Assembly (NCBI GenBank): GCA_965365465.1
Contig: CBDUBU010000001.1
Coordinates: 1-57,399, forward strand
Direction of reading: 5' to 3'
Length of the DNA stretch: 57,399 bases
Source: CBDUBU01 sp965365465
GTDB taxonomy: Bacteria > Bacteroidota > Rhodothermia > Rhodothermales > DASSAV01
The notes under the pieces were generated by a model. It made no database searches and was not told the DNA's origin. It saw only the letters and a program-made list of their open reading frames with translations. Below, piece after piece: positions 42,402 through 51,367 of the stretch. The position numbers and the translations under genes are program-made. The first letter of the stretch is position 1. Every line of letters begins with the position of its first letter.

Positions 42402-45010
42402 ATATTTGCCGTTTCTGCACGTAGCATAACTTCCAACCCCGGTTCACGCAGGTTGTAGTTTGAACTCATAGCGCGGCCATAGGCTCCTGCCGTAGCAACC
42501 AGCATAACATCGCCGCTCGTGGTTTGAGGCAGGGGTCTTCCATGACCAAGTATGTCGCCCGATTCGCAGATAGGCCCTACCCCTTCCGCCGTGATGGCCG
42601 GTGTTTCGTCGAGCCTGGACAGGTTAACGATCTGATGGTAGGATCCATAGAGGGCAGGTCGAATCAGGGAGTTCATGCCTGTATCCACGCCCACATATTG
42701 AACCACTCCCTTGTCCTTGATCTGCGTTACACGCGCCAGCAATACCCCCGCATTCGCAACCAGATAGCGTCCAGGCTCCATCCATAGCTGGTATTGAGGA
42801 TGCGCTGCCTTGACCTTTGCAAGTGTCTCCGCAACTACATTCACATCCAGCACCGGAACCCCCGGACGTTCCGAAATGCCCAGGCCGCCTCCTACATTCA
42901 ATAGGCGCACATCCTCCATCTCATTCGCCAGCGAGGCCAGGAAAACCGCTGTATTGAACCATGTTTCGGGCGTCCGGATGCCGCTTCCTACGTGTGCATG
43001 TAACCCGACGATACGCGCTCCGGCGACATCGGCAAGCGTGACAAGCCGCTCCAGTTCTGCCGCCGTTACACCAAACTTGGAACGAGATCCGGCGGTGCGC
43101 ACGTACTTGTGGTGGCCGTGTCCCTGCCCCGGATCAACCCGAACGATGATTTCCTGGTTGCGGAAAACTTCCGGCCACGCTTCCAGAGGGAAAAGATTGT
43201 CCAGCGTAACGTGAACCCCCATTTCGAACGCGGCCGAGTACTCTTCCCGAGGAGCAAAATTCGGCGTAAAAAGCAGGCGATCTGGACTTAAGTCAGGAAA
43301 CAAGCTGCGTAAGTGATTCAATTCTCCCGGAGAAACACACTCGAAACTGAGTCCTGCGTCGTGGAAAACCTGTAGGATTTCGGCATTGGGGTTGGCCTTT
43401 ACAGCATAGAAAACCTTATCTACCGCGTCGATGGAAGCCAGATCAGCAACGCAGGCGTTGAGGGTTTCCTCATCATATACAAAAACCGGGGTATGCCGGG
43501 CGGCTATCTCCAGCAGCGCCGCACGCCGGTCCCTCCACCACACAGGCAGACTTCCGGCCGCCGTTTCCCTGTTTTCTTCTGACAATTCGCGCCACGTAGA
43601 GCCAAACAACTGATCGGGCTGGCGGTCTCCAAACAACTGCGCGTGCAACTCACGCACCAGACGATCTGCCTGCTCTTCATCCACCACGAAACTCAGATTC
43701 AAATCACTCGCGGCCTGAGATACCAGATAGATCTGATGTTCCTCAAACACTTCCAGAGCAGGAGTAAGTTCTGATAGAATAGAACGAAGCCTCCGCCCTA
43801 CCAGACTCACCACCGCGCAGGGGGTAATTTCGGATGCCTTGCAATAGGCATTCAGGTCCCGCAAGAGCGCCTTGACTACTCCCGGCTTCAGCGCATTTGT
43901 CATCGGATCCAGGGTTACCGTGAGATTGGTCTCCGACGTAGCGATCAAATCCACCGACAGTCCGTTGCGCTTGAAAACTGAAAACACATCAGCCAGGAAA
44001 CCTACCTGCTGCCACATTCCTAACGTATCCATGGTAATCAGCGTCAGCCCGGTTTTTGCCGAGATCGCTTTAACCTGTGCGCCGGAATCAGGAATGTCGT
44101 CAGTAATTACAGTTCCTTCAAGTTCAGGACGTTGCGTGCAGCAGATGTGCAGGGGAATATGGTACTTCCGAACCGGATCGAGACAGCGCGGGTGGAGAAC
44201 TTTGGCCCCCATGGTGGCTAGCTCCTGCGCCTCGTTATAGCCAAGCTGCCGCAGCAACCGCGCTGACGGAATCTGATGAGGATTTGCCGTAAACATGCCG
44301 GGCACATCTGTCCATATCTCAAGCCGCTGCGCCTGAATCTTTGCAGCAAAATAGGCTGCTGACGTATCGGAGCCGCCCCGACCAAGAAGAACCGTTTCTC
44401 CTGCGTTGTTGGCGGCAATAAAACCCTGAGTCAGAAACACCTGCGCGCCGCTTGAATTGAGCCGCTCCTGCAAATCACCATCAGGATCAAACAGGCAATT
44501 TGCAGAGAGGTAACGCCGCACTTCAGGGGCCTCCGGCTCTTCCAGCGCCGAAAGCATCTCGCGTGCATCCAGCCACTCAGCCGCCAGGCCTTCCTGAACC
44601 AGAAAGGCTGCTCCTAATTTGGTAGCCATGATCTCTCCCATAGCCATTACCCGTGCGTGCAATCGGGGGCTTACCTCTCCCGTTAATGAAGTTCCAAGCG
44701 CCATCCGGGACAAAGCAACAAAATCATCCGACAACAGCTTACCCGCATCCACCTTCAAGGCAGCCGCAAGTTCGATATGGCGCTCCTTGATGCCGGCAAG
44801 CACAGGTTCATGCGCGTTGCGGACTGCCTCCACAAGCAGTTTCTCAAGCATATTTGAGATCCCACTCAACGCGGAGCACACAACAAACGGTTTCAATCCT
44901 TCTTCGATTCGCTGGCGTACTATTCGTGCAATGGTCTCCCAGCGCTCCCGCGTCGAAACACTCGTTCCTCCAAACTTCAATACAACCCAGTCACGATCAA
45001 CTCCAGCCAT
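42368..45010 (-). CDS. Bifunctional aspartate kinase/diaminopimelate decarboxylase
   Basis: 880 residues, two enzymes in one chain. Residues about 1-450 are aspartate kinase: VLKFGGTSVSTRERW at the start, LGRGGSDTSAAYFAAKI, then two ACT domains (around LITMDTLGMWQQVGFLADVF and AVVSLVGRRLRSILSELTPA) expected to bind lysine or threonine. Residues about 480-880 are diaminopimelate decarboxylase of the PLP group IV fold: Lys in VFYAVKANPNAEI, LHAHVGSGIRTPETW, and the Cys-containing GPICESGDILG. Thus the first and last steps of lysine synthesis are fused; the fusion is known from a few other bacteria. Its end overlaps the convergent JmjC gene by 34 bases. Confidence 0.95.
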   Translation of the reverse strand: MAGVDRDWVVLKFGGTSVSTRERWETIARIVRQRIEEGLKPFVVCSALSGISNMLEKLLVEAVRNAHEPVLAGIKERHIELAAALKVDAGKLLSDDFVALSRMALGTSLTGEVSPRLHARVMAMGEIMATKLGAAFLVQEGLAAEWLDAREMLSALEEPEAPEVRRYLSANCLFDPDGDLQERLNSSGAQVFLTQGFIAANNAGETVLLGRGGSDTSAAYFAAKIQAQRLEIWTDVPGMFTANPHQIPSARLLRQLGYNEAQELATMGAKVLHPRCLDPVRKYHIPLHICCTQRPELEGTVITDDIPDSGAQVKAISAKTGLTLITMDTLGMWQQVGFLADVFSVFKRNGLSVDLIATSETNLTVTLDPMTNALKPGVVKALLRDLNAYCKASEITPCAVVSLVGRRLRSILSELTPALEVFEEHQIYLVSQAASDLNLSFVVDEEQADRLVRELHAQLFGDRQPDQLFGSTWRELSEENRETAAGSLPVWWRDRRAALLEIAARHTPVFVYDEETLNACVADLASIDAVDKVFYAVKANPNAEILQVFHDAGLSFECVSPGELNHLRSLFPDLSPDRLLFTPNFAPREEYSAAFEMGVHVTLDNLFPLEAWPEVFRNQEIIVRVDPGQGHGHHKYVRTAGSRSKFGVTAAELERLVTLADVAGARIVGLHAHVGSGIRTPETWFNTAVFLASLANEMEDVRLLNVGGGLGISERPGVPVLDVNVVAETLAKVKAAHPQYQLWMEPGRYLVANAGVLLARVTQIKDKGVVQYVGVDTGMNSLIRPALYGSYHQIVNLSRLDETPAITAEGVGPICESGDILGHGRPLPQTTSGDVMLVATAGAYGRAMSSNYNLREPGLEVMLRAETANIYSGARTSDGV

Positions 45011-45323
45011 GTATGCACCTCAGTCCTGTATTCGTATGGTCGTAAACAAATTCCCGAAAACACCTGGCGGTTTCAAATGTACGCCATTGCGGGCAAAAAT
45101 AAGAACAAGCGCCAGGGTCTTATGAATCATCCCCCTGCTTGCAGCCCTTGCTTTTGCCTCGAAGCAGGGAAAACGGATCAGTATTCAGCATAGCGTGCAT
45201 ACTAAAGTGAAATAGGGGATCGTTATTCCTGAGAGCGCGTGCATGATAAGAAGGATAAAAACACAAAATGCACACGCCGGGTACGCCTCTGGCTGAAACT
45301 GCGAGTCGCACTAACACAACCGG
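45011..45323. other. Intergenic region between lysAC and the ECF sigma gene
   Basis: 313 bases between divergent genes. No protein-like ORF, tRNA or strong hairpin seen. It must hold promoters of both genes. I did not recognise a lysine riboswitch or a T-box, though neither can be excluded without folding. Confidence 0.45.
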
Positions 45324-45932
45324 ATGCATCCAACGGACGAGGATCTTGTAGCTGCATACGTTGATTACGGAGATCAACGGGCGTTCCGCTCATTGCTGGA
45401 ACGCCATCAGGAGCGCATTTACGGCTACCTGCTGGGAATGGTGCATGATCGCGATGTAGCCAATGACCTCTTCCAGGAAACATTCCTCCGCGTTATTGCT
45501 GCCATGCAGAAGCAGCGCGGAAGCTATGAGCAACAGGGACGGTGGTTGGCATGGGTTATGCGGATTGCACGCAACGCTACGCTGGATCACCTCCGGAGCC
45601 GAAAAAAATGGCACGATGCGCCGGCTGCCGATTGCGAAGAAGGAACCTCCTTCTGGGATGCCCTCCCCGGAGACCTGCCTTCTCCTGACGACCAGTTTCA
45701 TCAGCTTGAGTTGAGTGCGCGCCTGGAAGAATGCATCGGCCAACTCTCGCCCGATCAGCGGGAGGTCCTGCTCTTACGCCATGAAACTGAACTCACCTTC
45801 CGCGAAATCGCAGCATTGACAGACTGTTCGATCAATACTGCGCTCGGTAGAATGAGGTATGCATTGCTCAATCTCCGTCGAATGCTGACGAACCCTGCCA
45901 GAAAAACACTGGCCGGCTCGATTGACCTCTAG
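45324..45932 (+). CDS. ECF-type RNA polymerase sigma factor
   Basis: 202 residues. Region 2 is clear (ERIYGYLLGMVHDRDVANDLFQETFLRVI) and region 4 ends with LSPDQREVLLLRHETELTFREIAALTDCSINTALGRMRYAL, the helix-turn-helix for the -35 element. Between them is a short acidic linker. The protein belongs to the sigma-70 ECF group and should direct transcription under an envelope or stress signal. The downstream gene encodes a likely membrane anti-sigma factor, starting four bases after the stop. Confidence 0.95.
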   Translation: MHPTDEDLVAAYVDYGDQRAFRSLLERHQERIYGYLLGMVHDRDVANDLFQETFLRVIAAMQKQRGSYEQQGRWLAWVMRIARNATLDHLRSRKKWHDAPAADCEEGTSFWDALPGDLPSPDDQFHQLELSARLEECIGQLSPDQREVLLLRHETELTFREIAALTDCSINTALGRMRYALLNLRRMLTNPARKTLAGSIDL

Positions 45933-45936
45933 AACT

Positions 45937-46692
45937 ATGGAATCACGTACAAGCATAGAGAAAAGACTGGATGCCGTCCGCCTTCTCTACGAAAACGGCG
46001 ACCCGGAGCACTCGCAGGAAGAGTCAACGCTGGACGACGAAACGCGACTGGAGTTGGAGTCGTTTCGCGAGATCAAACGCCTGCTGGACCGCCGCAGCGC
46101 CCGCCGTCCGGATCCCCATGTAATAGAGGAAATCCTCGCTGGTCTTCCTTCCGGTGCAGCCTCCCGGTCTTCTGCGCTTGCTCGTAAAGACCGCCCTTCT
46201 TTGCCTCGGTCTACATCTCAAATGAGGCGCTTTCTGGGGATGGGAGTTCTGACGGCTTTGGTTTTGGTTGTTTTCAGCATTGCGAACCGGCCCATTGATC
46301 TACCTCTGGAAGCTCCTGCGGAGATTGCGTCCAACGCTCCTGAACCGATGACCTCTGCTCTACAAAAAGTACAGGATCCAGAAGCCGCGAATCTTCAGGA
46401 CGAAAAACCAGCCCTGGACGCTTCTTATCCGCCATCAGATGAGCAACGATACAATGCAAGCTCAAAAACGATCGCCGCTGTAGCACAGGAAGGCATTAGG
46501 GGGTCGCCCGGCGTAGACATGGAATGGAACGACGCGGCTGACCTGGTTCTGGTTTATCAGCGAGTAGAGATGCTGCGAGATCGCGGCTTGGAACCGGGCT
46601 GGGAGGAGCCTTTGATCTCCGTAGACATGCTGCCGGTTGGCGCAAGAACTTCCGGAGGCGACTATGGAATCCAACCGGCTGTACAGGAATGA
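45937..46692 (+). CDS. Predicted membrane anti-sigma factor
   Basis: 251 residues from ATG 45937, four bases after the sigma stop; an upstream TTG overlapping the sigma gene is less likely. A cytoplasmic N-terminal region of about 95 residues (helical, acidic, with SFREIKRLLDRRSARRPDPH) leads to one membrane span (about residues 100-116, LGMGVLTALVLVVFSIA) and an extracytoplasmic tail rich in Pro, Glu and Asp. This layout is that of transmembrane anti-sigma factors. No zinc-binding HxxxCxxC motif was found, so it is not the ZAS type. Function is inferred from layout and neighbour. Confidence 0.7.
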   Translation: MESRTSIEKRLDAVRLLYENGDPEHSQEESTLDDETRLELESFREIKRLLDRRSARRPDPHVIEEILAGLPSGAASRSSALARKDRPSLPRSTSQMRRFLGMGVLTALVLVVFSIANRPIDLPLEAPAEIASNAPEPMTSALQKVQDPEAANLQDEKPALDASYPPSDEQRYNASSKTIAAVAQEGIRGSPGVDMEWNDAADLVLVYQRVEMLRDRGLEPGWEEPLISVDMLPVGARTSGGDYGIQPAVQE

Positions 46693-46763
46693 GCATCGAA
46701 AAGCACCCTCCGGATACGTTACGCAACAGGATCAAGTTTGGTTAACCACTAGCGTTTACAGAT

Positions 46764-47672
46764 ATGATGACTCGAAGCCTCGTTTTAATATGCACGCTTG
46801 CCCTTTTCCAGAGCGCTGCGCCACCCTCTGCCTACCCTCAAGAGGTAAGATCCCTGGTAATTTCAGGTGGACAGGTGATGATCGACGGTCGGACAGTCGC
46901 CCACGAGAACTTGCCTTCCGCTCTGGATGTATCAGGCCGCGAGGAGAGCTATCGGTTCATCGGCGATGGCAGCCCTGTCATCGAGATCAACGGCGTGCTC
47001 TACCGCCTTGCTGATAACACACTTGAAGTGATCGGCAATGTCGATGCTGCAGAGTCTTCCATTCCAGCCTTCTTTCGCCCTGATGTATTCGGAGCGCAAC
47101 TTTCTGCGCCGCAGTCCTTCGACCTCATCGATGGAATTGCGCCGGTACAGAGAGGACAGATACTTCCCTACGAACCCTATTCGCGCTTCAACGGGCTGAA
47201 GTTCAACGCACTCGAACAGAAGGCGCATCAGTTGTATCAACCCAGCGAAGAGATGGCCCGCAGGCGAATACGCAACGCTGATATGGCCCAGCGTCTCGCT
47301 TCTCATGCCAGGCAAATGCAGGAAGCAGTTCTTCAACTTCCTCAGATCGAAGTGCAACAGTACCTCGGTGAAGTCAGACGGCAGGATCATGAACTCTTTG
47401 ATCAGATCATGCTTGAGGCGGAAATGGAGGCCATGACCCATGAGCTTGCATCCCGCATTCGCACGCTCTCCCCGAACGAAGACCGCACGGCGCTCCTCAC
47501 TGAGCTTCGCAGCAAGCTGGAAACCATTTTTGACCTTAAACAGGAAAACCGCAAACGTGAAATTGTGCAGTTGCAGGGACAGTTGGAAGAACTTCAAAAG
47601 CGCCTCGCTTTGCGCCAGGAGAAAAAACAACAGATTATCGAAGACCGGATGCGGGAATTGATTGGTCAGTAA
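46764..47672 (+). CDS. Secreted coiled-coil protein of the sigma operon
   Basis: 302 residues. A signal peptide (MMTRSLVLICTLALFQSAAP) is followed by a beta-rich stretch and then a long helix with strong coiled-coil character over the last 130 residues (ELRSKLETIFDLKQE, LQGQLEELQKRLALRQEKK). It is likely periplasmic. Placed 71 bases after the anti-sigma gene and ended by a good terminator, it is probably part of the sigma operon, perhaps the sensor or target of the anti-sigma protein. I do not recognise the family. Confidence 0.7.
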   Translation: MMTRSLVLICTLALFQSAAPPSAYPQEVRSLVISGGQVMIDGRTVAHENLPSALDVSGREESYRFIGDGSPVIEINGVLYRLADNTLEVIGNVDAAESSIPAFFRPDVFGAQLSAPQSFDLIDGIAPVQRGQILPYEPYSRFNGLKFNALEQKAHQLYQPSEEMARRRIRNADMAQRLASHARQMQEAVLQLPQIEVQQYLGEVRRQDHELFDQIMLEAEMEAMTHELASRIRTLSPNEDRTALLTELRSKLETIFDLKQENRKREIVQLQGQLEELQKRLALRQEKKQQIIEDRMRELIGQ

Positions 47673-47696
47673 ACGCGGTCATCCCTGTGATCCCAG

Positions 47697-47732
47697 AGCC
47701 TCCGGTGCGCCTCCACCGGAGGCTTTGATTTT
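47697..47732 (+). terminator. Intrinsic terminator of the sigma operon
   Basis: AGCCTCCGGTG (47697-47707) pairs perfectly with CACCGGAGGCT (47714-47724), loop CGCCTC, followed by TTGATTTT. It lies 24 bases after the stop of the coiled-coil protein gene. Confidence 0.85.
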
Positions 47733-48073
47733 CAAACATCTTCTTGAGAAACAAGCGATCGGCGTCGATACTGCATCCGTACAAAGTATAATCCTGTGAA
47801 AAACCGTTTGGTAAGACTGCATGAGGCTCACCCCCGGTGTAAATGATGTCTGTGGATCCGCCCATCCTGTAGCAGCCCCTGCGCATCAAAGGCGCACCAC
47901 CGCGTCGGCCGCTGCAAACCTGGCAGGTTGCCGGAATAACCTGTCTCTGCTTAGAACTGATGCCTATCTTCAGAAATGGTTGCTTCGTTGAAGGAAGCAC
48001 AGGAACAAACAAGCCCTCAGCGTTGCCACAACCTCCACGCTTGCTTTGCAGTCTGGCGCTGTCCTTCCCCCTT

Positions 48074-48098
48074 GTCATCCCGACAAAGGAGGGATCTC
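48074..48098 (+). repeat. Dispersed-repeat-like intergenic sequence
   Basis: GTCATCCCGACAAAGGAGGG (start of 48074-48098), continuing ATCTC, closely resembles a phrase I know as a recurring intergenic repeat in many bacterial genomes (GTCATTCCGA... variants). No second copy is in this window, so the repeat nature rests on recognition and not on a second copy here. Confidence 0.45.
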
Positions 48099-48281
48099 TG
48101 TTGTGCCAGCCTGCTGCAAGCTCAGAAGCGAGCGCCGGCAACAGGCTGCGTTCCAGTGTTCCTCAACGATGGGGATCCCCCGTAAATAAAGCGGTGTGGG
48201 GCGTGAAACTGCGTTTTGGGCCGCAAAAACCGCAAAACCCCCTTTTTGACCCTGTCAGGGCTGTTTTGCCTGAGCGAAAAA

Positions 48282-48323
48282 CCGCAGTAAACCGCTAAAA
48301 ACCCGCAGTAAACCGCAAAATAA
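48282..48323 (+). repeat. Two tandem 21-base repeats
   Basis: The 14-mer CCGCAGTAAACCGC occurs at 48282-48295 and again at 48303-48316, a 21-base period. Further CCGCAAAA motifs lie about 60 bases upstream (near 48221 and 48230). Function unknown; the length of period is two helical turns, so spaced protein binding is conceivable. Confidence 0.6.
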
Positions 48324-48478
48324 TCCTTGAGACCTGTGAAGCAAGAGCATGATGGAGGGCCACTGGCATCCTGCTAAGGCGGCTTTTATAACGCAACAGA
48401 TAGTCTCCCAATGGAACGTCCGTAGCCAACCGCACGTCTCAGTTTTCGACTGCATCTACCTGTTTTCCTTCAAGGCGA

Positions 48479-49714
48479 ATGAATATTGAGATCATGCACA
48501 AGCTCGTCTCCGGCAGTCGAAGAAACCTGCTTTTACTTCTCACGCTGCTTTGCCTCATTCCCCTGTTCCCGACTGACGCAACGTCACACGAGCCTTTGCC
48601 GGCCGTGGAAAGAATCTCGTTTACGGAACGCGCTGACGGTAAAGGGCTGGTCGTCCGTTTTCACATGGCAGGAACCGTACATGCCTATAGCGCTCCAGAC
48701 CGCACAGACGCACAGCATATCGAGTTCCATCTTTTCAACACGGTTCTTAACCCTGCCTGCCGACAAGATCCACCGCGGCAACCAGTTTACGAATACACAG
48801 CGACTCCATGGAAACAGAGCCACCTGAAGGTTCGGCTTCAGATTGATCCTTCGGTGCACACGGAAACCGCTTTGTACCGGGATCGTGATTCGGATGACCT
48901 GTTACTGTCGCTGACGTATATCTCTAACGACCACCAGCCGGCAGGAGCCTTATCTGCTGAATCTCCCCGGAGGGCCGAGCCGGCGAAGTTGGAGGGGGGA
49001 GAACGATGGAAATTGGATACCATAGTCATCGATGCCGGGCACGGCGGGAAAGATCACGGTGCAGAGGCCAACGGGCTACGTGAGAAAGACGTAACCCTGG
49101 CAGTTGCCTTCAAAGTGGGCCGCTATCTGAAGGAGCAGCTTGGCATCAATGTCATCTACACCCGCCAGGATGACCGCTTCATTGAACTGAAAGAACGCGG
49201 AAGGCTTGCCAATCGGGCCGGCGGAAAATTGTTTTTGTCCATTCATGTCAATGCAGCTAAAAACACGGCAGCGGCAGGGACCGAAACGTTTTTCCTCGGT
49301 ATGCACAGAAGCGATGCCGCAAAACAGGTGATGGAGCGTGAAAACAGCGTCGTGCAGTACGAAAGCGATCCTGCGCAGTACCAGGACTACGATGACCGGG
49401 CGCTGATCTTGCAGACGCTGGCACAGAGCGCCTACATGAGAAAAAGCGAACAACTGTCCGGGCTTATCGAGAACGAACTGACACGCAGGACGGGTCGCTA
49501 CTCGCGTGGCGTGAAGCAGGCAGGCTTCTACGTCCTCTGGAGCGCCTCCATGCCTGCTGTGCTTATAGAGTTAGGTTTTCTGACGAATAAGCGTGAAGCT
49601 GGCTTTCTGAAAAGTGAAGCCGGGCAGAACAACCTGGCAAATGCTATATTTGAAGCGGTGAGCGCCTTCCGTGATCAGTACGAAAAGGATCTCCATCTCG
49701 TGAATGGTCAATGA
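48479..49714 (+). CDS. N-acetylmuramoyl-L-alanine amidase
   Basis: 411 residues from ATG 48479; ATG 48494 is close and equally plausible. A signal peptide (LLLLLTLLCLIPLF) leads to an N-terminal beta domain (residues about 40-150) that resembles AMIN-type septal or wall-targeting domains. The catalytic Amidase_3 domain begins at TIVIDAGHGGKDHGAE (zinc His188), with the second zinc His in LFLSIHVNAAKN and the catalytic Glu in VLIELGFLTN. It cleaves the amide bond between muramic acid and the stem peptide, for cell separation. It is followed by apt with 21 bases between. Confidence 0.93.
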   Translation: MNIEIMHKLVSGSRRNLLLLLTLLCLIPLFPTDATSHEPLPAVERISFTERADGKGLVVRFHMAGTVHAYSAPDRTDAQHIEFHLFNTVLNPACRQDPPRQPVYEYTATPWKQSHLKVRLQIDPSVHTETALYRDRDSDDLLLSLTYISNDHQPAGALSAESPRRAEPAKLEGGERWKLDTIVIDAGHGGKDHGAEANGLREKDVTLAVAFKVGRYLKEQLGINVIYTRQDDRFIELKERGRLANRAGGKLFLSIHVNAAKNTAAAGTETFFLGMHRSDAAKQVMERENSVVQYESDPAQYQDYDDRALILQTLAQSAYMRKSEQLSGLIENELTRRTGRYSRGVKQAGFYVLWSASMPAVLIELGFLTNKREAGFLKSEAGQNNLANAIFEAVSAFRDQYEKDLHLVNGQ

Positions 49715-49735
49715 TTACAATGCAAACAGGGCTGA

Positions 49736-50263
49736 ATGGAAATTACACTTGAACTGGAGCACACGATACGAAACATAGCAAACTTCCCGACGCCGGGAGT
49801 GCAATTCAAGGATATTACACCCGTCCTCGCAAATCCTGCCTTGTTGCGTCAGACGATCGACTTGCTCGCGGAACCCTTCCTGGAGGACAGGATTACGAAG
49901 GTGGTTGCCATCGAGGCGCGCGGTTTCATTCTCGGAGGAATGCTTGCCCATCGGCTCGGCGCAGGCTTCATTCCCGTGAGAAAGAAAGGTAAACTGCCAT
50001 ATGAAACAATCGAGGAAGCCTATGCCCTGGAATACGGCGCAGGAATCATTGAGATGCACGCGGACGCGCTCGCTCCCGGTGACCGCGTGTTGATCCACGA
50101 CGACGTTATTGCTACGGGCGGCACTGCCGCCGCCTCCTGCCGCCTCGCACAGCGCGCCGGCGCTGAAGTCGTGGCGTGCGCTTTCCTGATCGAACTGGGT
50201 TTCCTGAACGGCCGCAACGCCCTGGATCCACAGATGAGAGTGTATTCTGTCTTACACTTTTGA
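49736..50263 (+). CDS. apt: Adenine phosphoribosyltransferase
   Basis: 175 residues, usual length. The APT body is complete: NFPTPGVQFKDITPVLANP at the start, VVAIEARGFILGGMLA, and the PRPP-binding loop VLIHDDVIATGGTAAASCRLA. It salvages adenine to AMP. It follows the amidase gene in the same direction and its end is followed by the lipoprotein gene. Confidence 0.97.
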   Translation: MEITLELEHTIRNIANFPTPGVQFKDITPVLANPALLRQTIDLLAEPFLEDRITKVVAIEARGFILGGMLAHRLGAGFIPVRKKGKLPYETIEEAYALEYGAGIIEMHADALAPGDRVLIHDDVIATGGTAAASCRLAQRAGAEVVACAFLIELGFLNGRNALDPQMRVYSVLHF

Positions 50264-50319
50264 CGGTTTCAACATCTCAACTTATGCATTATCCAGCCCT
50301 CTATCGACCTGCTCTGTGC

Positions 50320-50880
50320 ATGAAAAACAAACTTCTTCCGCGCTTTCTTCACCAAAGCTTGTGTCTTGCAGCCTTCCTGACATTGACCCTCGCAGGCTGC
50401 GACACACTGGAGGATGGAACCGAAACGGTATTGCTCCAGAAGGAAGCTACGTTCCGCTTTGAGTTTGCAGCAGAGTCGGTGCCTCCCGGCAAAGATGTCA
50501 CCTTCACTTCCCGCGATCAGGTGGATCTCTCAAATAACCTGGACGGCTTTGCCAAGAGTGAAATTGTTGCTGCCGAGGTTGTCTCGGCAAACCTTCAGCG
50601 CATACAACCTCCCCTTACCAGTTTGAACCAGATTGTAAGAGCGGCAGAGCTTCAAATCGTTTCGGAGGGATTGTCTGGCGTTACGGTTGCAAGGCAGAAC
50701 GACTTCCCGGCAGGGCCTGCTACCAGTCTCACAGTCAATTCGGTCCAGGATGTGTCTGCGCACTTAAGGAAACCTGCCTTCGGTCTCACCCTCACAATGA
50801 CGCCTGCTGACCTGGAACCACTCGAAGACTACGCCCTTGAGGTAACAGTGAGGCTGAGAATTACTGTCGAAGGACTTTAG
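50320..50880 (+). CDS. Hypothetical lipoprotein
   Basis: 186 residues from ATG 50320 (a longer frame overlapping apt is rejected). A lipoprotein signal ends in LTLAGC (Cys near residue 27). The mature part is a beta-sandwich-like protein with alternating hydrophobic strands (ATFRFEFAAESVPPGKDVTF, AAELQIVSEGLSGVTV, ALEVTVRLRITVEGL). I do not recognise the family. It is 57 bases after apt, and its stop overlaps the end of the convergent RidA gene by four bases. Confidence 0.8.
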   Translation: MKNKLLPRFLHQSLCLAAFLTLTLAGCDTLEDGTETVLLQKEATFRFEFAAESVPPGKDVTFTSRDQVDLSNNLDGFAKSEIVAAEVVSANLQRIQPPLTSLNQIVRAAELQIVSEGLSGVTVARQNDFPAGPATSLTVNSVQDVSAHLRKPAFGLTLTMTPADLEPLEDYALEVTVRLRITVEGL

Positions 50881-51290
50881 CGAACAGCTATGCACGAAAT
50901 CTCGACGCGTGCGCCTCTTGGCAAGGCTGCTGCCTGCACAGCTATGCGGGAAGGAGGAAATTCGCTGAAGTACCGTGCGTAGATCTCGTTCACCTGAGCG
51001 TAATCGCTTAAATCCGTAAGGTAAACCACACATTGAACTACGTGCTCGTAGCCCATGCCTGCCGAGCGCAGCACCGCTCCGAGATTATCAAGCACACGCT
51101 CCGTCTCTGCCTCGATGTTTAATGAAACAAGGCTCCCCGTCTCAGGGTCGAGCGCAATCTGTCCCGAACAATACAGCGTGTCGCCCGCCAGCACGCCCTG
51201 ACTATACGGTCCTATTGCTGCCGGAGCCTGAGAAGTTGCTACGCGAGAGCGAGACGTTGAAACAGATTTATGGTGGGTCATAACACGCAT
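50877..51290 (-). CDS. RidA family protein
   Basis: 137 residues from ATG 51290 or ATG 51281. The family motifs are complete: AIGPYSQGVLAGDTLYCSGQIALDPETG, VLDNLGAVLRSAG, VYLTDLSDYAQVNEIYARYF and PSRIAVQAAALPRGARVEI. RidA proteins hydrolyse reactive enamine and imine intermediates made by PLP enzymes such as threonine dehydratase. It faces the SDR gene across a short divergent region (51291-51367). Confidence 0.95.
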   Translation of the reverse strand: MRVMTHHKSVSTSRSRVATSQAPAAIGPYSQGVLAGDTLYCSGQIALDPETGSLVSLNIEAETERVLDNLGAVLRSAGMGYEHVVQCVVYLTDLSDYAQVNEIYARYFSEFPPSRIAVQAAALPRGARVEISCIAVR

Positions 51291-51367
51291 CGTTAAGTAT
51301 ATGGTGGACGCAAAACTCCGCTTTCACCTCCATTAAACCAAGCGAATATTATTCAAAGAAACTGTTC

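Larger units (their letters stand above)
47733..48478. other. Long intergenic region with repeat-like DNA
   Basis: About 750 bases with no convincing gene, the longest gap in the window. The one long open frame, on the minus strand, has a low-complexity, Gly/Ser-rich product with no family features, and includes a phrase (RDPSFVGMTRG) that is typical of translated intergenic repeats. Visible elements are the palindrome AACCTGGCAGGTT (47917-47929), a repeat-like phrase at 48074-48098, the palindrome GGGGATCCCC (48171-48180), and short tandem repeats at 48282-48323. The amidase gene lies directly downstream. Confidence 0.6.

Noticed and set aside
46932..47630. Long open frame antisense to the coiled-coil gene
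   Set aside because: It mirrors a convincing gene in the opposite strand and has no family features.
47635..48141. 168-codon open frame on the minus strand
   Set aside because: Low-complexity product spanning a terminator and repeat-like DNA, no start signal or family; the repeat phrase RDPSFVGMTRG is a marker of non-coding repeat DNA.
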